Shown one piece after another: positions 36,046 through 45,489 of a stretch of 64,000 nt of DNA; within the stretch, counting starts at the first letter, position 1, and every line of letters begins with the position of its first letter. Under the pieces are notes generated by a model. The model searched no databases. It was given only the letters and a program-made list of their open reading frames with translations, and was not told the origin of the DNA. Origin of the DNA: Adiantum capillus-veneris (Eukaryota > Streptophyta > Polypodiopsida > Polypodiales > Pteridaceae); the NCBI GenBank assembly GCA_014529385.2, contig CM043969.1, positions 17,119,446 to 17,183,445 on the forward strand, in the 5' to 3' direction. Position numbers and translations under genes: made by a program.

Positions 36046-37357
36046 TGAAAACCTTAGGTAGGTGACCGAGACTAATCCTTGAGGATTGGGATTTTTGGCT
36101 TGCCAAGAGTCTCGTTTTACATTTAGATAGGATCAGAGGGTGGAGGACTCTCTAGGTCTTAGAGGGAGTCTAGGAAGCGCGTGTCTGGCTTAAATCCTTC
36201 GACTTAGGTAGATTTAGGTAGACCAAGATAGTTTTAGGTAGTAGTCGAGTTCTTGAGTAGGAATTGGAGTGGTAGAAGCAGTGAGAGGAAAGCTTGAGAG
36301 TCTGGGGAGGCCCAAAAGCAACCAAAACACCATTATCACCATTTCACATGATGAGTAGGAGTAGAGTAAGTAGGACATCATGATTCAGGATCTAGAACAT
36401 TTCATACATGTATACTTGCTTGGTAGACCATATCTTTACAGGATAAGGCCAGATAGACTGAAATTGCCAGACATCCTACCCAAATTGTGCCAAAACATTA
36501 TTTTGAGACCAAAACCATAAGATGACTGCATGAGCATGTCTTGCATGATATATTGAGTGACTGAGAGGGGTTTCACCTCATTTGGGTGGGAAAATTGGGT
36601 TCAAAGCAGACTTTAGCACTTTTGACTGAAAAAGGCAAGAACAGCTAAAATTGGGGACTTTTGAAATCCAAACCAAATTCTAAGCATACCACTGGGTTAC
36701 TGACATCAAGGGGAAATTGTGGGTCAAGTCTGGGGTCAAACATGCCAAAAAGACATCCTACGCGTAGGATGTCTTCTATGTGATTTTGGACTCCAAACCA
36801 AATTTTGAGTATACCAAAGTGATCAGCAACTCAAGGGGAGCCTGTGCTTTGAGTTTGAAGCCATTCTGATGAAAAAGACATTCTACGCGTAGGATGTCTA
36901 AAGCAAGAAATTGAAGCCAGACATTGACAGTGGGCATAGCAAGGTGTTGTATAGCCTAAGGCAAGCCTCCTAGTCAATTTTGGTCCAAATTGGAGTTGAT
37001 TAGACTGATCAAGATCATCAACAGGCTGTCGGAACAGATTTCTGACTCATTGACCAGCTAATAGGTGTCCAAATCAAAAAGTAAAAACAGTTGTGGGCTC
37101 AGCACATCAAGAGGAAACCATAGTGCAAAAATCCAAGAAAAACAAAGCAGAAGATATCCTACGCGTAGGATGTCTATTGGGGCTTACTGAAGAGAAAATT
37201 TGACTGAGCTTAGACAATGAGATTCCATTTGGCTTAAGGGTTCCAGAACTTCTTTCAGAAGTGAATTTGGACCTTGTTTGTCCAATTGATGGAGCAAAGA
37301 CTGAATTCAGACTTTTTCGCGTGAATTGACCAATGTTTTAGGGCAAAACTACTCCCC
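36046..37357 (+). other. E4 internal leader carrying 24-nt palindromes
   Basis: No ORF of note. Three copies of a self-complementary 24-mer centred on ACGCGT lie at 36751-36774, 36876-36899 and 37152-37175. Half-sites agacatccta occur at 36470 and, in the LTR, at about 35665. It is bounded on the right by the LTR of E5, so E4 was probably cut there. Confidence 0.6.
36751..36774. repeat. 24-nt perfect palindrome, ACGCGT core
   Basis: Half-site AGACATCCTACG followed by its exact complement CGTAGGATGTCT. The copy at 37152-37175 differs by one base in the left arm (AGATATCCTACG) and the copy at 36876-36899 by one (AGACATTCTACG). Confidence 0.9.
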
Positions 37358-37949
37358 TGTTCATGCTCACAAGCACGACACAGACAACATACTTATCATC
37401 CGATGACACGACTAACCCGTAGGTGCATGTAGGCATCTCGTTAGCTTGTCAGGCTGAGACCAATCTACACATACACACTTTTATGATGCATCAATCATTA
37501 ACCCTGGTAGAATGCAACCCACTCTATCCCTAAATGCTCACAACACCGTTTACACGTCAAATGAACTCGGAATCGTATCAAACTTACTAGGCATCATCCT
37601 CTCAATAGGATATGCTTACCTATAAGTCTAATCTCACCAGATTTGAACCCTAGTTATCTCGATTACAGTCGCGATAGACTCACAGGTCATAATCCAAAAG
37701 TGGGCAAAACCTAAGTTTATGAATATCTATGTGTAGCTAATCTCTTTCTCATTCCATAGAGCACTTTATTGTTGAAAACAGACACTGTTTGTGTTACTTA
37801 CAAGCAAAACAAGCTCGAGGAAAGATCGATCGCAAACAACTCAAAAATATGAATGCATGGCGTGGGCGTGTAGCTCTCGGAGAGGCTACCGCGATGGTGT
37901 GGTCACGTCATAAATCCGGTGAGGGAGAAGCGCGTAGCGAAGAGGATAA

Positions 37950-37988
<39 letters not shown>

Positions 37989-38268
37989 ACTCCTACGACA
38001 CAGCATTAATATTCAAAAAAATGTTATCCAAAAAATGGTTCTAAGGTGACTTTTATACTTTAGTCACCTTAGCTCAAAAATGTACATGGGGCTCTCTTCC
38101 TCATAATTACAAAGTGGGAACAATTCTGGGTCATGACTGACTGATTAATCTTTACATAACCCAGACAAGTGGATCAAAATGATAAGACCTCTTCGACATA
38201 AAAATGGGAATTTGATAGGCTTTACAAGGTGGGCTCATTACAACAGTTGGACAAGTTGGGCTCCAACA
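37358..38268 (-). repeat. Probable 3' LTR of minus-strand retroelement E5
   Basis: On the minus strand it starts TGTTGGAG at 38268, right after a purine tract, and ends ...ATGAACA at 37358. It contains a TATAAAAG box (38051-38058) inside a perfect inverted repeat, a (GA)n tract (complement of 37952-37985), and AATAAA near 37765. The left boundary is tentative since no partner LTR is found. Confidence 0.55.
38041..38072 (-). promoter_or_regulatory. TATA box enclosed by 11-bp inverted repeats
   Basis: CTAAGGTGACT (38041-38051) and AGTCACCTTAG (38062-38072) are exact inverted repeats. The 10 bases between, plus the edge, contain TATAAAAG on the minus strand. Confidence 0.7.
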
Positions 38269-38286
38269 CTCCCCCCCTCCTAATTC
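38269..38286 (-). promoter_or_regulatory. Polypurine tract of E5
   Basis: Minus strand GAATTAGGAGGGGGGGAG immediately before TGTTGGAG. Confidence 0.7.
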
Positions 38287-38316
38287 ATGTCTACCACGAC
38301 ATAATCGTCTTTGTCT

Positions 38317-38568
38317 TCAGTGTCGATGTCTTCCTTCTTGGTTGATTTGATGTAGAAACGCATCATATCGTATAGACTCGCTTGCCATTAATGGGCCAAA
38401 AATTTTGGATTTGTACATGAAGAAGCCCGTGTAAAATGCTTCTTCAAAGGTTTGGAGATGGTAGCTTGGCAGAAACATTAGCCGTCTAAAGTAGACATAC
38501 AACACTGGCTCTGTAGGCGGCCCACTTAGATCATATGACAGCTCTGAGATGCTTCTTTCTGTATTCAT
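38317..38568 (-). CDS. Unrecognised ORF, 3' end of E5
   Basis: An 83-codon minus-strand ORF (MNTERSISELSYDLSG... VLYVYFRRLMFLPSYHL ... FFMYKSKIFGPL) ending 30 bp before the purine tract. It lies 12 bp after the stop of the ORF at 38581-38886 and may once have been continuous with it. No domain recognised. Position just inside the 3' LTR suggests the C-terminus of an element-encoded protein. Confidence 0.35.
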   Translation of the reverse strand: MNTERSISELSYDLSGPPTEPVLYVYFRRLMFLPSYHLQTFEEAFYTGFFMYKSKIFGPLMASESIRYDAFLHQINQEGRHRH

Positions 38569-38580
38569 GTACTCTGAAGT

Positions 38581-38886
38581 CTAGCTTTTTGAGAACACTG
38601 TGAGACAGGCCAAAAAGGTTCGAGCTATTTTACATAGCATCTTGCAGGATAGGTCGGGAGAGCCTCCGAATTCTGCGATGGCGCCCTGAAGGGTTTTCAC
38701 CATGTAAGAACCGGATATTCTCTCTCCCTCTGCAGGCCCCAACAATACTGGATAATTCAGCCATGTAGGATTTGTGCTTTGTAGTGCTTTATGTTGGCTG
38801 TAAGTGTAAGTTCGGGGCGTTGGGAAGAAAGTCCTATCATTCCTCAGCTCAGGCGGTGCGTTGACTAGGCTATTAGGGTGATCCAA
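38581..38886 (-). CDS. Unrecognised ORF between coiled-coil ORF and 3' ORF of E5
   Basis: A 101-codon minus-strand ORF containing SLVNAPPELRNDRTFFPTPR, NPTWLNYPVLLGPAEGER and DLSCKMLCKIARTFLAC. The 611-codon ORF ends 60 bp upstream on the minus strand. The three ORFs could be pieces of one long protein separated by stops. No known family is recognised; composition looks like real protein rather than random translation. Confidence 0.35.
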   Translation of the reverse strand: MDHPNSLVNAPPELRNDRTFFPTPRTYTYSQHKALQSTNPTWLNYPVLLGPAEGERISGSYMVKTLQGAIAEFGGSPDLSCKMLCKIARTFLACLTVFSKS

Positions 38887-38946
38887 AAGCCATTGACGCC
38901 TCCACTTTGGTTGGCTGTCTACTATCCTCTTTTGCTGCTCCCGATC

Positions 38947-40782
38947 CTATAATTCTCCTTCAAACACTGGTACTTGTTCTTCTTTTGCGAGCTGTCGTTG
39001 ATATGTCAGAGTTTCGTATTTCAGTAGAGCATAGGGTAACATAGGGGCATTCCATTCTTCCCATAGCCCTGCTGCTATCTTGCTTGATTTGGAGAGCCCT
39101 TGTAGCATCTCCTTCTCTACTTGTATGGCCTTGTACCACATCATCTCTGATTGCCTTTCCATTTGTTTGGCCAGCTTCTGCTCTTCAAATTTCGTGACTG
39201 AATCTTTTTCTATTTCTTGGTCGTTGGAGCCAGGTCGATCAGTCTGCGTATCTGGGGCCTCATGATCATCTGATTCTTCCTCATAGTCATCTTCACCCCC
39301 ATATATTTGTTCCAGTCCCGCCAAATCCGTGGCTACTTGTTCCAGGTGCACTCGTACCTGTCCTTGGTGTTGCCTTGCAGTTTGAAGACTTGCAATTTGC
39401 GCAGCCATTGTTCTATTATTGACTTGTAGAGCTTGAAATTCCATCTCTTTTTGAATTGCTGACTCCTCTAACTCTTTCACCCTGATGTGCAAATTTTCAT
39501 TTTCCTCCCTGAGGGACTTGGAAACAATGCTTTCTATTTCGCTGCCATGAGCTGGTCCTTGTTGCTGTTCACTTTGTAAGTCCGAAATTTGCCTTTGTAA
39601 TTGTTCCTCTGCTCTAAGCACACTTTCGACTATCATTAAGCGCTGTTTTCTTTCCAACTCCAGCTCTCTCTTCAGTGCAGCCACTTCTTCTTGCGGGTCG
39701 ACCACAGGTGTTGTTGTTGGTAGCGCCGTTTTTTGTTTCTTTGCTTGTTCTATTTCCCTTGCTTGTATATCTGTTACGGTTCTCAAATCTTTGACTTCAA
39801 TTTGTAAGTCATCGATTACGACTTGCAAACTTTTGACTGTCTCCTGGGCATCTTGCTTTTGCTTTTTCCAACCTTTGGATGTGTTCATCTCTGTCACACT
39901 GACATCTTCAAGAAATACATTGATTGTATCTTCACAAATGGCATTGAAAGTTTCAGACTCCAATAAATTTTCCTTGAGGAGATTTACTCTGCTTTTGAGC
40001 CCCAAGATCTCAGCATCTCTGATGCTGATCAGTTTTAGAGTGTCATCTCTTTGCTCCTGCAGTTTCAGAACTTCTTGATGGGTTTTTTCTAACTTCGTTT
40101 TGTTGGACCTGTTCTGATCGGCTAACCAGTGACTGTGCAGTCTTTTTTGGTTTAGTAGGGTCTTCATTGATTGTAAATCGACATCTATAGTAGCTTCTAG
40201 CTCAATTTCTTGAGAGGAGGAAGCTTTTTCTTTTGACTGATCCACCTCTTTTTGCTTGCCTTTATCAATTTGTGATATGGTTCCAGTGTTTGGGTGACCA
40301 TCTGTTCTTTCTTCTTCTTCATTGGACGGTGCATGAACTCTCTCATCACGATGTGAGCTCTCTGAATGCGAAGGAGAGTCAGCAGGTGGGTTTGATTGCC
40401 TCTCACTTGTCTCTGGCCTTGGAGATGGAGGTGGTGTTTCCTGATCTCGTGAAGTTGGCCTTAACTGATCACTCAAGGTTTGGAGATCCTCCTCTTCTAG
40501 TAGCAATTCTGGTTCGTCCATAGCATTTCTTTCTTGGATGTACCTCTCGAACCAGTCCAACTCAAAAGCTGGGTTGTGTTTATCCTTTGTTCTCATTGTG
40601 TAAGTGCTACTAGAAGATTTCCAAGTGGTGCCTACATCGCCTCGTAGAGATCTCTCGAGAACAAATCCTTCTAGCATTCTTTCCATTTTTGCTACCTTCT
40701 GCAATCTGGTGGTTTTTTCCATTTCCGCTTTCTGCTTCTTTAGTCGGACATCTTCTTCTTCAGTTTTTCTTTCTTCTTCCAT
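38947..40782 (-). CDS. 611-residue coiled-coil protein of E5
   Basis: The longest minus ORF in this part, uninterrupted for 611 codons. The N-terminus is extremely charged (EEERKTEEEDVRLKKQKAEM), followed by LDWFERYIQERNAMDEPELL, a Pro/Ser/Glu-rich disordered stretch (residues about 105-185), then about 300 residues of heptad-rich coiled coil (LKSRVNLLKENLLESE, VVIDDLQIEVKDLRTV, LRAEEQLQRQISDLQSE). An acidic segment (EDDYEEESDDHEAPDTQTD) precedes the C-terminus. No zinc knuckle, protease or RT is present. It could be a Gag-like structural protein or an accessory protein; position toward a 3' LTR fits an accessory or env-position ORF. Coding sequence may extend upstream of the first Met, since the frame stays basic and charged before 40782. 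Function unknown. Confidence 0.55.
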   Translation of the reverse strand: MEEERKTEEEDVRLKKQKAEMEKTTRLQKVAKMERMLEGFVLERSLRGDVGTTWKSSSSTYTMRTKDKHNPAFELDWFERYIQERNAMDEPELLLEEEDLQTLSDQLRPTSRDQETPPPSPRPETSERQSNPPADSPSHSESSHRDERVHAPSNEEEERTDGHPNTGTISQIDKGKQKEVDQSKEKASSSQEIELEATIDVDLQSMKTLLNQKRLHSHWLADQNRSNKTKLEKTHQEVLKLQEQRDDTLKLISIRDAEILGLKSRVNLLKENLLESETFNAICEDTINVFLEDVSVTEMNTSKGWKKQKQDAQETVKSLQVVIDDLQIEVKDLRTVTDIQAREIEQAKKQKTALPTTTPVVDPQEEVAALKRELELERKQRLMIVESVLRAEEQLQRQISDLQSEQQQGPAHGSEIESIVSKSLREENENLHIRVKELEESAIQKEMEFQALQVNNRTMAAQIASLQTARQHQGQVRVHLEQVATDLAGLEQIYGGEDDYEEESDDHEAPDTQTDRPGSNDQEIEKDSVTKFEEQKLAKQMERQSEMMWYKAIQVEKEMLQGLSKSSKIAAGLWEEWNAPMLPYALLKYETLTYQRQLAKEEQVPVFEGEL

Positions 40783-43058
40783 CTTTTCTTGTGTACTTCT
40801 AGTTACTCTTTCCAGCTTGTGTCCTCCAATGGTGTTAATAGAGGCCGGTGCTCGCCTTTGTGATCTGTCTTCGATATTCTGTGACCCCTTTTTGGATCAA
40901 CTTCCATTTTTCCAGATTCCTTCCAAGGAGATGTTGGTCTATCTCCTTCATTTTGTGTTGTTTTGGGCTCAAACTTAGTGGGTAGTCCTCTTGCATCATG
41001 CTGAAGCCAACTGTTGATTCCAATTTTTGATAAGATGGCCTAGTATCACTCTGCTTAGTTTATCGCGATAGACTAACAACTTTGCTCATTTTGTCATATT
41101 TGGCTCTGTGATCATCTGTCTGCCTTCTCCTAGTTGATGTAAGATTGCTTGACCTTTCACATGTGAATTTTAACTGTCTGCCCTTGAGATGCCCTGTTCT
41201 GACTCTGAGTTGCTGTCATGTCTATCTCGGCTTGCCATATGAGTCCATCTTGTCACCAAATTTGGTGTACTGCCTCCATATGCTTCCCCAAGTCTATCTT
41301 GTGAAAATTTTGAAAAGCCTCCCCCCCAAAGATAAAAATAGTAAGTCTATCACGATAGACTGGGTTACTTGGCTAAGAGAGATCAATTTTTCACTTTGAT
41401 TGATATTTGTGGTCATTATTCCTTGTTAGCACCCCTCATGAAGTCAAAATCAAAATTTTACTTGTCTAATTGTAATAGCAAGTCTATCGCGATAGACTCA
41501 GTATCTAGTCATTTTTACAAGTTTTTTGATGTTAGTTGACCACAATGGTGTTAGTAGGCTCTCCTAGACATACACATCAAGTTTTAATCAATTTAGAAGA
41601 GTGTACTCCCTGTTTGCAACACTTAGTTGGTTCTGGAGTCGAAGTAGACCACTTAGGTGTTGGTCGCCGTTCCTTTTGGTCATTGTATGACTCCGGCTAT
41701 CATTCATTTCCTTTTGACCTTCCGTCAAAGTAGTCGGTTGTTGTTTTGGTGTTTACATCACCAAGAATGACCATTTGGACATCTTTCTGGCCTGTTGCTG
41801 GCATTTTCCCTAGTGGAAGAGATTTTTCTTGAGTGGAAACATTCCAACTCATAGTTGACCTCTTTTGGATGTACCCTGTCAAATTTGGTGTCATTTGGTC
41901 ACTTGGTCGGCCTGTTAGAGTATCGTGACGCTTTGCGCAGTTTCCGTCAGATAGTGACTTTAGGCTTTGTTTTGATGAAATCTTTCATGGTCTAACCATT
42001 CAGTTGGTTTGTCGAGGTTATTGGCTTACTGCCTATGATTTTTGGCTCATTTCCGATCACTTTGGTTCAGCTGCCCTTCGGCAGGTCCTGTGAAATTAGG
42101 GTTTTTTGGGCGGCTTTCTTCCCGCTTTCCGAGGTCATAGGTTTGATCCCTAAGCTATAGGCATTGTGCCTTTCAATTTTGGTTCCATTTGGTGGCCTCT
42201 AGGTCTTCCTAACAACCGGTCTAAAGTATGTGTGCATAGGTTGTGATGGTGGTGCTGGCGAGGTTTTGTGACCAATTGAAGTAAACAACACTTAGAGTCA
42301 GTGTTGACGAGCATACCTCTCATATCTGATGTCGATTTGGTGACCGTGCGCGATGGATGAGCTCCTGGAAGTCTCAACTGCTGTAGGGAGCTCTCTCTCT
42401 CACACAATGAAAAATGACTCAAATGAGAGATTTCTAGCCTAGCCTCTCTATATGTAATCGAGACTCCGACACAAAATTTTCCCGTCTTTTACCTGTGGCC
42501 ATAACTTTTTGCAAGATGCGGTTTAGGCTCGCAAATTTCCTAATTTGGACCTCGATTTCTCCAGTTCTACAATTTTTGCAGATTTCTCCTTTTGGAGGTC
42601 CCGTCATGACGGTGGTCATTTTTGCCCTGTCACCTTTGCAGTTCCTATTTTTTCTGTGTCTTCTTTACCTTGCTATGATCAGGCATCTCTTCAGTTGTGT
42701 TTCCATCTAGATTATGGATTTTTTTCTATATTTTTTGCTAGAAAATGGCTAAAATAAAGCAAATAAATCCCGAAATAACCCGAAAATAGCAATTCTAACC
42801 TATAAAAATACCAATGAAAAGCAAAACACTTTGTAGCTCACTTTTCTCTCATCTATGTACATTCTCACTCTTAATCGTCAACCTTGGCCCATTTTTTGCT
42901 GTTTTTCGACGTTTTTTTGGCCAGATTTGACTCTCTTTATAGTATATACACATCCCTAGGGGCTCATATATGATCATTTGGTCCCCAATTATGATTAATT
43001 ACGAGGGCATATTCTTTTTCCCAAAATCACACAATAAAACACAAAAATGGTTGAAAAA
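40783..43058. other. Region with TCGCGA palindromes, no supported gene
   Basis: Short frames only. Contains copies of an 18-nt palindrome at 41057-41074, 41344-41361 and 41481-41498. A TATA-like stretch (minus strand, near 42935-42950) and a purine tract at 43112-43125 upstream of it could mark the 3' LTR of the pol element at 43.8-47.1 kb, but ends cannot be fixed. Confidence 0.4.
41481..41498. repeat. 18-nt perfect palindrome, TCGCGA core
   Basis: AGTCTATCGCGATAGACT. Near-identical copies at 41344-41361 (one central change) and 41057-41074 (one change), and a partial copy at 37665-37680 inside the E5 LTR. Confidence 0.9.
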
Positions 43059-43765
43059 TTAATCACAAACATTGCCCTCTAATATATGACGTGAGTTCGC
43101 ATTTGGAATGCCTCCCCCCCTCCTAGTTGGAGTCCTCCCGGACGACAGGGTATCATCAAGGGTATGTGCTATGCATGGGCATGAACTAGTGCTAATGCAA
43201 GCCTTGTAATGTAGCCCTATATGCATGTACAGGCAATGCATGTAGAAAGAATTTATGTGGTGTAAGAGGAAGGTATAAGCGATTCGCTTAATGGCATTTT
43301 TCTTTGAGGTTTCCTGTGGTAGCCTAAGTTGGCTGGCAGATTTTTTTTTGCCAGAAGAAGTTGTAAATCTGCCGCTCTTTGTTTGATTGTTTTCCACGGT
43401 TTTTGAATTGGCGTATGTGTCTCCTTTGAAATTGATATTGTGGAACATTCTTTCTATTCCATTGGAGGACTTTGGTCGTACCGATCCTTGTAGTTATTAT
43501 TGTGGATTTTGTTTGTTTCTTCGTGCACGTTGTATGATTTGGCTTGGTATTGACAATTGTAGACAACTATTCCGTGGTCTTCTTTGGCATCCATACTTGT
43601 TTTGTTGGCACGTTCTGAATTGGTAATTTTGGCCGCCATACCAATATAGTCCGTTGCGTATTCGACTGGTTGACTATTGTTCTTTGAAGATTTGCTGGCT
43701 TTTGGTGTTTTGTTTGTTCTTCTGTCCACTTTTTTACTGGAATTAGGCTGTCTTGCCTTATCCAA
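43059..43765 (-). pseudogene. Low-complexity tail of pol element E6
   Basis: Minus-strand frames rich in Asn, Lys, Gln and Ser (KKVDRRTNKTPKASKSSKNN; later YQFQRRHIRQFKNRGKQSNK), broken by frameshifts near 43450 and 43330. It follows the protease-like ORF and precedes a purine tract (minus strand AACTAGGAGGGGGGGAGG, about 43111-43128). Basic and polar composition suggests a nucleic-acid-binding tail, but there is no motif. Confidence 0.35.
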
Positions 43766-43839
43766 ACTTTATATTTCCCCCTTTGATGTAATTGTGCCTC
43801 GGCTAGATCTGTACGCCGTACCCAAACTTGCCTGGTTCC

Positions 43840-44475
43840 CTACATGATTGTTGATTTTTGATAACACATTTTTTGACGTGTAAACTTTGTTTGTTGTTGG
43901 TCAATTCCTTGCGGATGTATTGACTCCTGTCTCCTCCTTGATATGTATTGGTCATATGATAAGAAGGATTTTGAAAAGTTTATATTTCTGAACAGTGCTT
44001 CATTCGTATCCAAATTAATGAATACCCTGTTAGCTTTCATCCATGTCATTGCTAATATACACGACGTTGCTGATCTACCTAGTGGCAGTACATGGAACTT
44101 GGTAGTGTAATGGTGTGCCTGCACTGTGATTGGTAATATAATAGACCACAACCTGGTCACCTCATTACCCGATGCTACTTTCAACCTGTGTGTCTCTGGG
44201 ATCTTCCTCATTGGTCCAAGTTTCTGAAAGAGCTCAAAGCTGATGACACTCATTTTTGCTCCTGTGTCAAGCAATGCATAGATTTCAACTTGTTCTGTGC
44301 CTGCATAAGCTTTTATGTAAGGACTACACCACATACCTTCCAAGTTGTCAATGGTGCTATCGTCCTTAGCCATAAAGTCTGTTATTTTCCTTGCTAATTC
44401 TTCGCTTTGTATATCCTCTTCGATTGTTCGGAATGTTGAAAGAGGATATTCGTCAGTAATCATTGGTGTGACCAT
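43840..44475 (-). pseudogene. Retropepsin-like protease domain downstream of integrase (E6)
   Basis: A 211-codon minus ORF. The active-site strand is IYALLDTGAKMSVISFELF (D-T-G, intact), followed by LKVASGNEVTRLW, the strand ITVQAHHYTTKFHVLPLG and a final CILAMTWMKANRVFINLD (the ILG-DW equivalent with Gly changed to Ala). This is a retroviral-type aspartic protease. It stands in the same frame as the integrase that ends at 44551, separated only by a TAA codon and the linker RIQDQAQQEAKERIAKQKQF. Ty3/gypsy elements have protease before RT, so this order (RT, RNase H, IN, PR) is unusual. It may be a rearranged copy or a genuine second protease-like ORF in the env position. Confidence 0.7.
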
Positions 44476-44550
44476 GTTTATTGTCCTGAGAAATTGCTTT
44501 TGCTTAGCAATGCGTTCCTTGGCTTCTTGTTGTGCCTGGTCCTGAATTCT

Positions 44551-45483
44551 TTACCGTTCCTGTCTATAGGCTTTTCCATAATGCAATTGAAACAACATTT
44601 CCTGTGTTAAAGGTAGATGATATTTTTTCAAATGACACCCACTAATCCAGTTCGGCATTTCTTTTCCATCTAGAGTCGACAGTTTTACTGCTCCGCTGGA
44701 CGATATTTCTTGGACCAAATAAGGCCCCATTCCCCTTTTCTTTAGCTTCTTGGCATGCTGTTTAAGGGTGTATACTAAGACATAGTCGCCCATTTTAAAG
44801 TCCTTGTTCTTGACATGTTTGTCAAAAAACTCTTTTTGTTGTCTTTTTTTTGCATATATGGCTGCTACAACATTGAGTCGTAACTCATCTAATTTTTCAA
44901 GGTCCGCTAATCGTTCTAAAAGCTCATGTCCCGTCCAGTCCAATTGTGTGGCTACCCTTAGTGTGGGAATCAAAAATTCAATAGGCAATATTGCATTTAA
45001 TCCATATACCATATTAAATGGCGTAGCATTGAGTGTTGTTTTATATGCAACTCGATAAGCCCACAATGCCGAATATAGCATTTGATCCCAGTCCGTTCTT
45101 GTTTCACTAACCAGTTTTGTAAGAACTGTGCACAATATTTTGTTTGTCACCTCTGCTTGACCATTGGCTTGTGGATGGTAGGGTGCATATTTGCGATGAA
45201 TTACCATAAACTCATTTAAGAGATTTTGGATAACTTCATTTACAAAGTGTGTCCCTCTATCACTCACCAGCTCGATTGGAAGGCCATAACGTATAAACAC
45301 ATATTCATATAAGAATTGTGCCGTGGTTCTAGCGTCTGCTTTCGTTGCGGCTTTTGCTTCCACCCATTTGGTCATGTAATCCGTGGCCACTATGATATAT
45401 TGTGCTTGTGAACGATACGCTGGTGGAGTGATAGGACCAACAAAGTCCAATCCCCATTTAGCGAATGCTCGAGCACTCATCAT
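44551..45483 (-). CDS. Ty3/gypsy integrase core and C-terminal domain (E6)
   Basis: Minus-strand integrase with an intact D,D,E triad: FAKWGLDFVGPITPP (Asp), LPIELVSDRGTHFVNE (Asp) and HPQANGQAEVTNK (Glu). The C-terminal domain has FKMGDYVLVYTLKQ, a GPY motif (KKRGMGPYLVQEIS) and the closing LDGKEMPNWISGCHLKKY. There is no internal stop for 310 codons, making it the best preserved integrase here. The Met used at 45483 is internal; homologous sequence extends upstream (CDECQRTKVPVKRDEMPL) across a frameshift. The enzyme would join retrotransposon cDNA to host DNA. The neighbouring zinc modules and RT in the same orientation show it is the 3' part of a pol gene. Confidence 0.9.
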   Translation of the reverse strand: MMSARAFAKWGLDFVGPITPPAYRSQAQYIIVATDYMTKWVEAKAATKADARTTAQFLYEYVFIRYGLPIELVSDRGTHFVNEVIQNLLNEFMVIHRKYAPYHPQANGQAEVTNKILCTVLTKLVSETRTDWDQMLYSALWAYRVAYKTTLNATPFNMVYGLNAILPIEFLIPTLRVATQLDWTGHELLERLADLEKLDELRLNVVAAIYAKKRQQKEFFDKHVKNKDFKMGDYVLVYTLKQHAKKLKKRGMGPYLVQEISSSGAVKLSTLDGKEMPNWISGCHLKKYHLPLTQEMLFQLHYGKAYRQER

Positions 45484-45489
45484 TTGGTC

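Noticed and set aside
39080-40978. Plus-strand ORFs opposite the coiled-coil gene
   Set aside because: Ser/Leu/Phe-rich antisense translations of a charged coiled coil; shadows.
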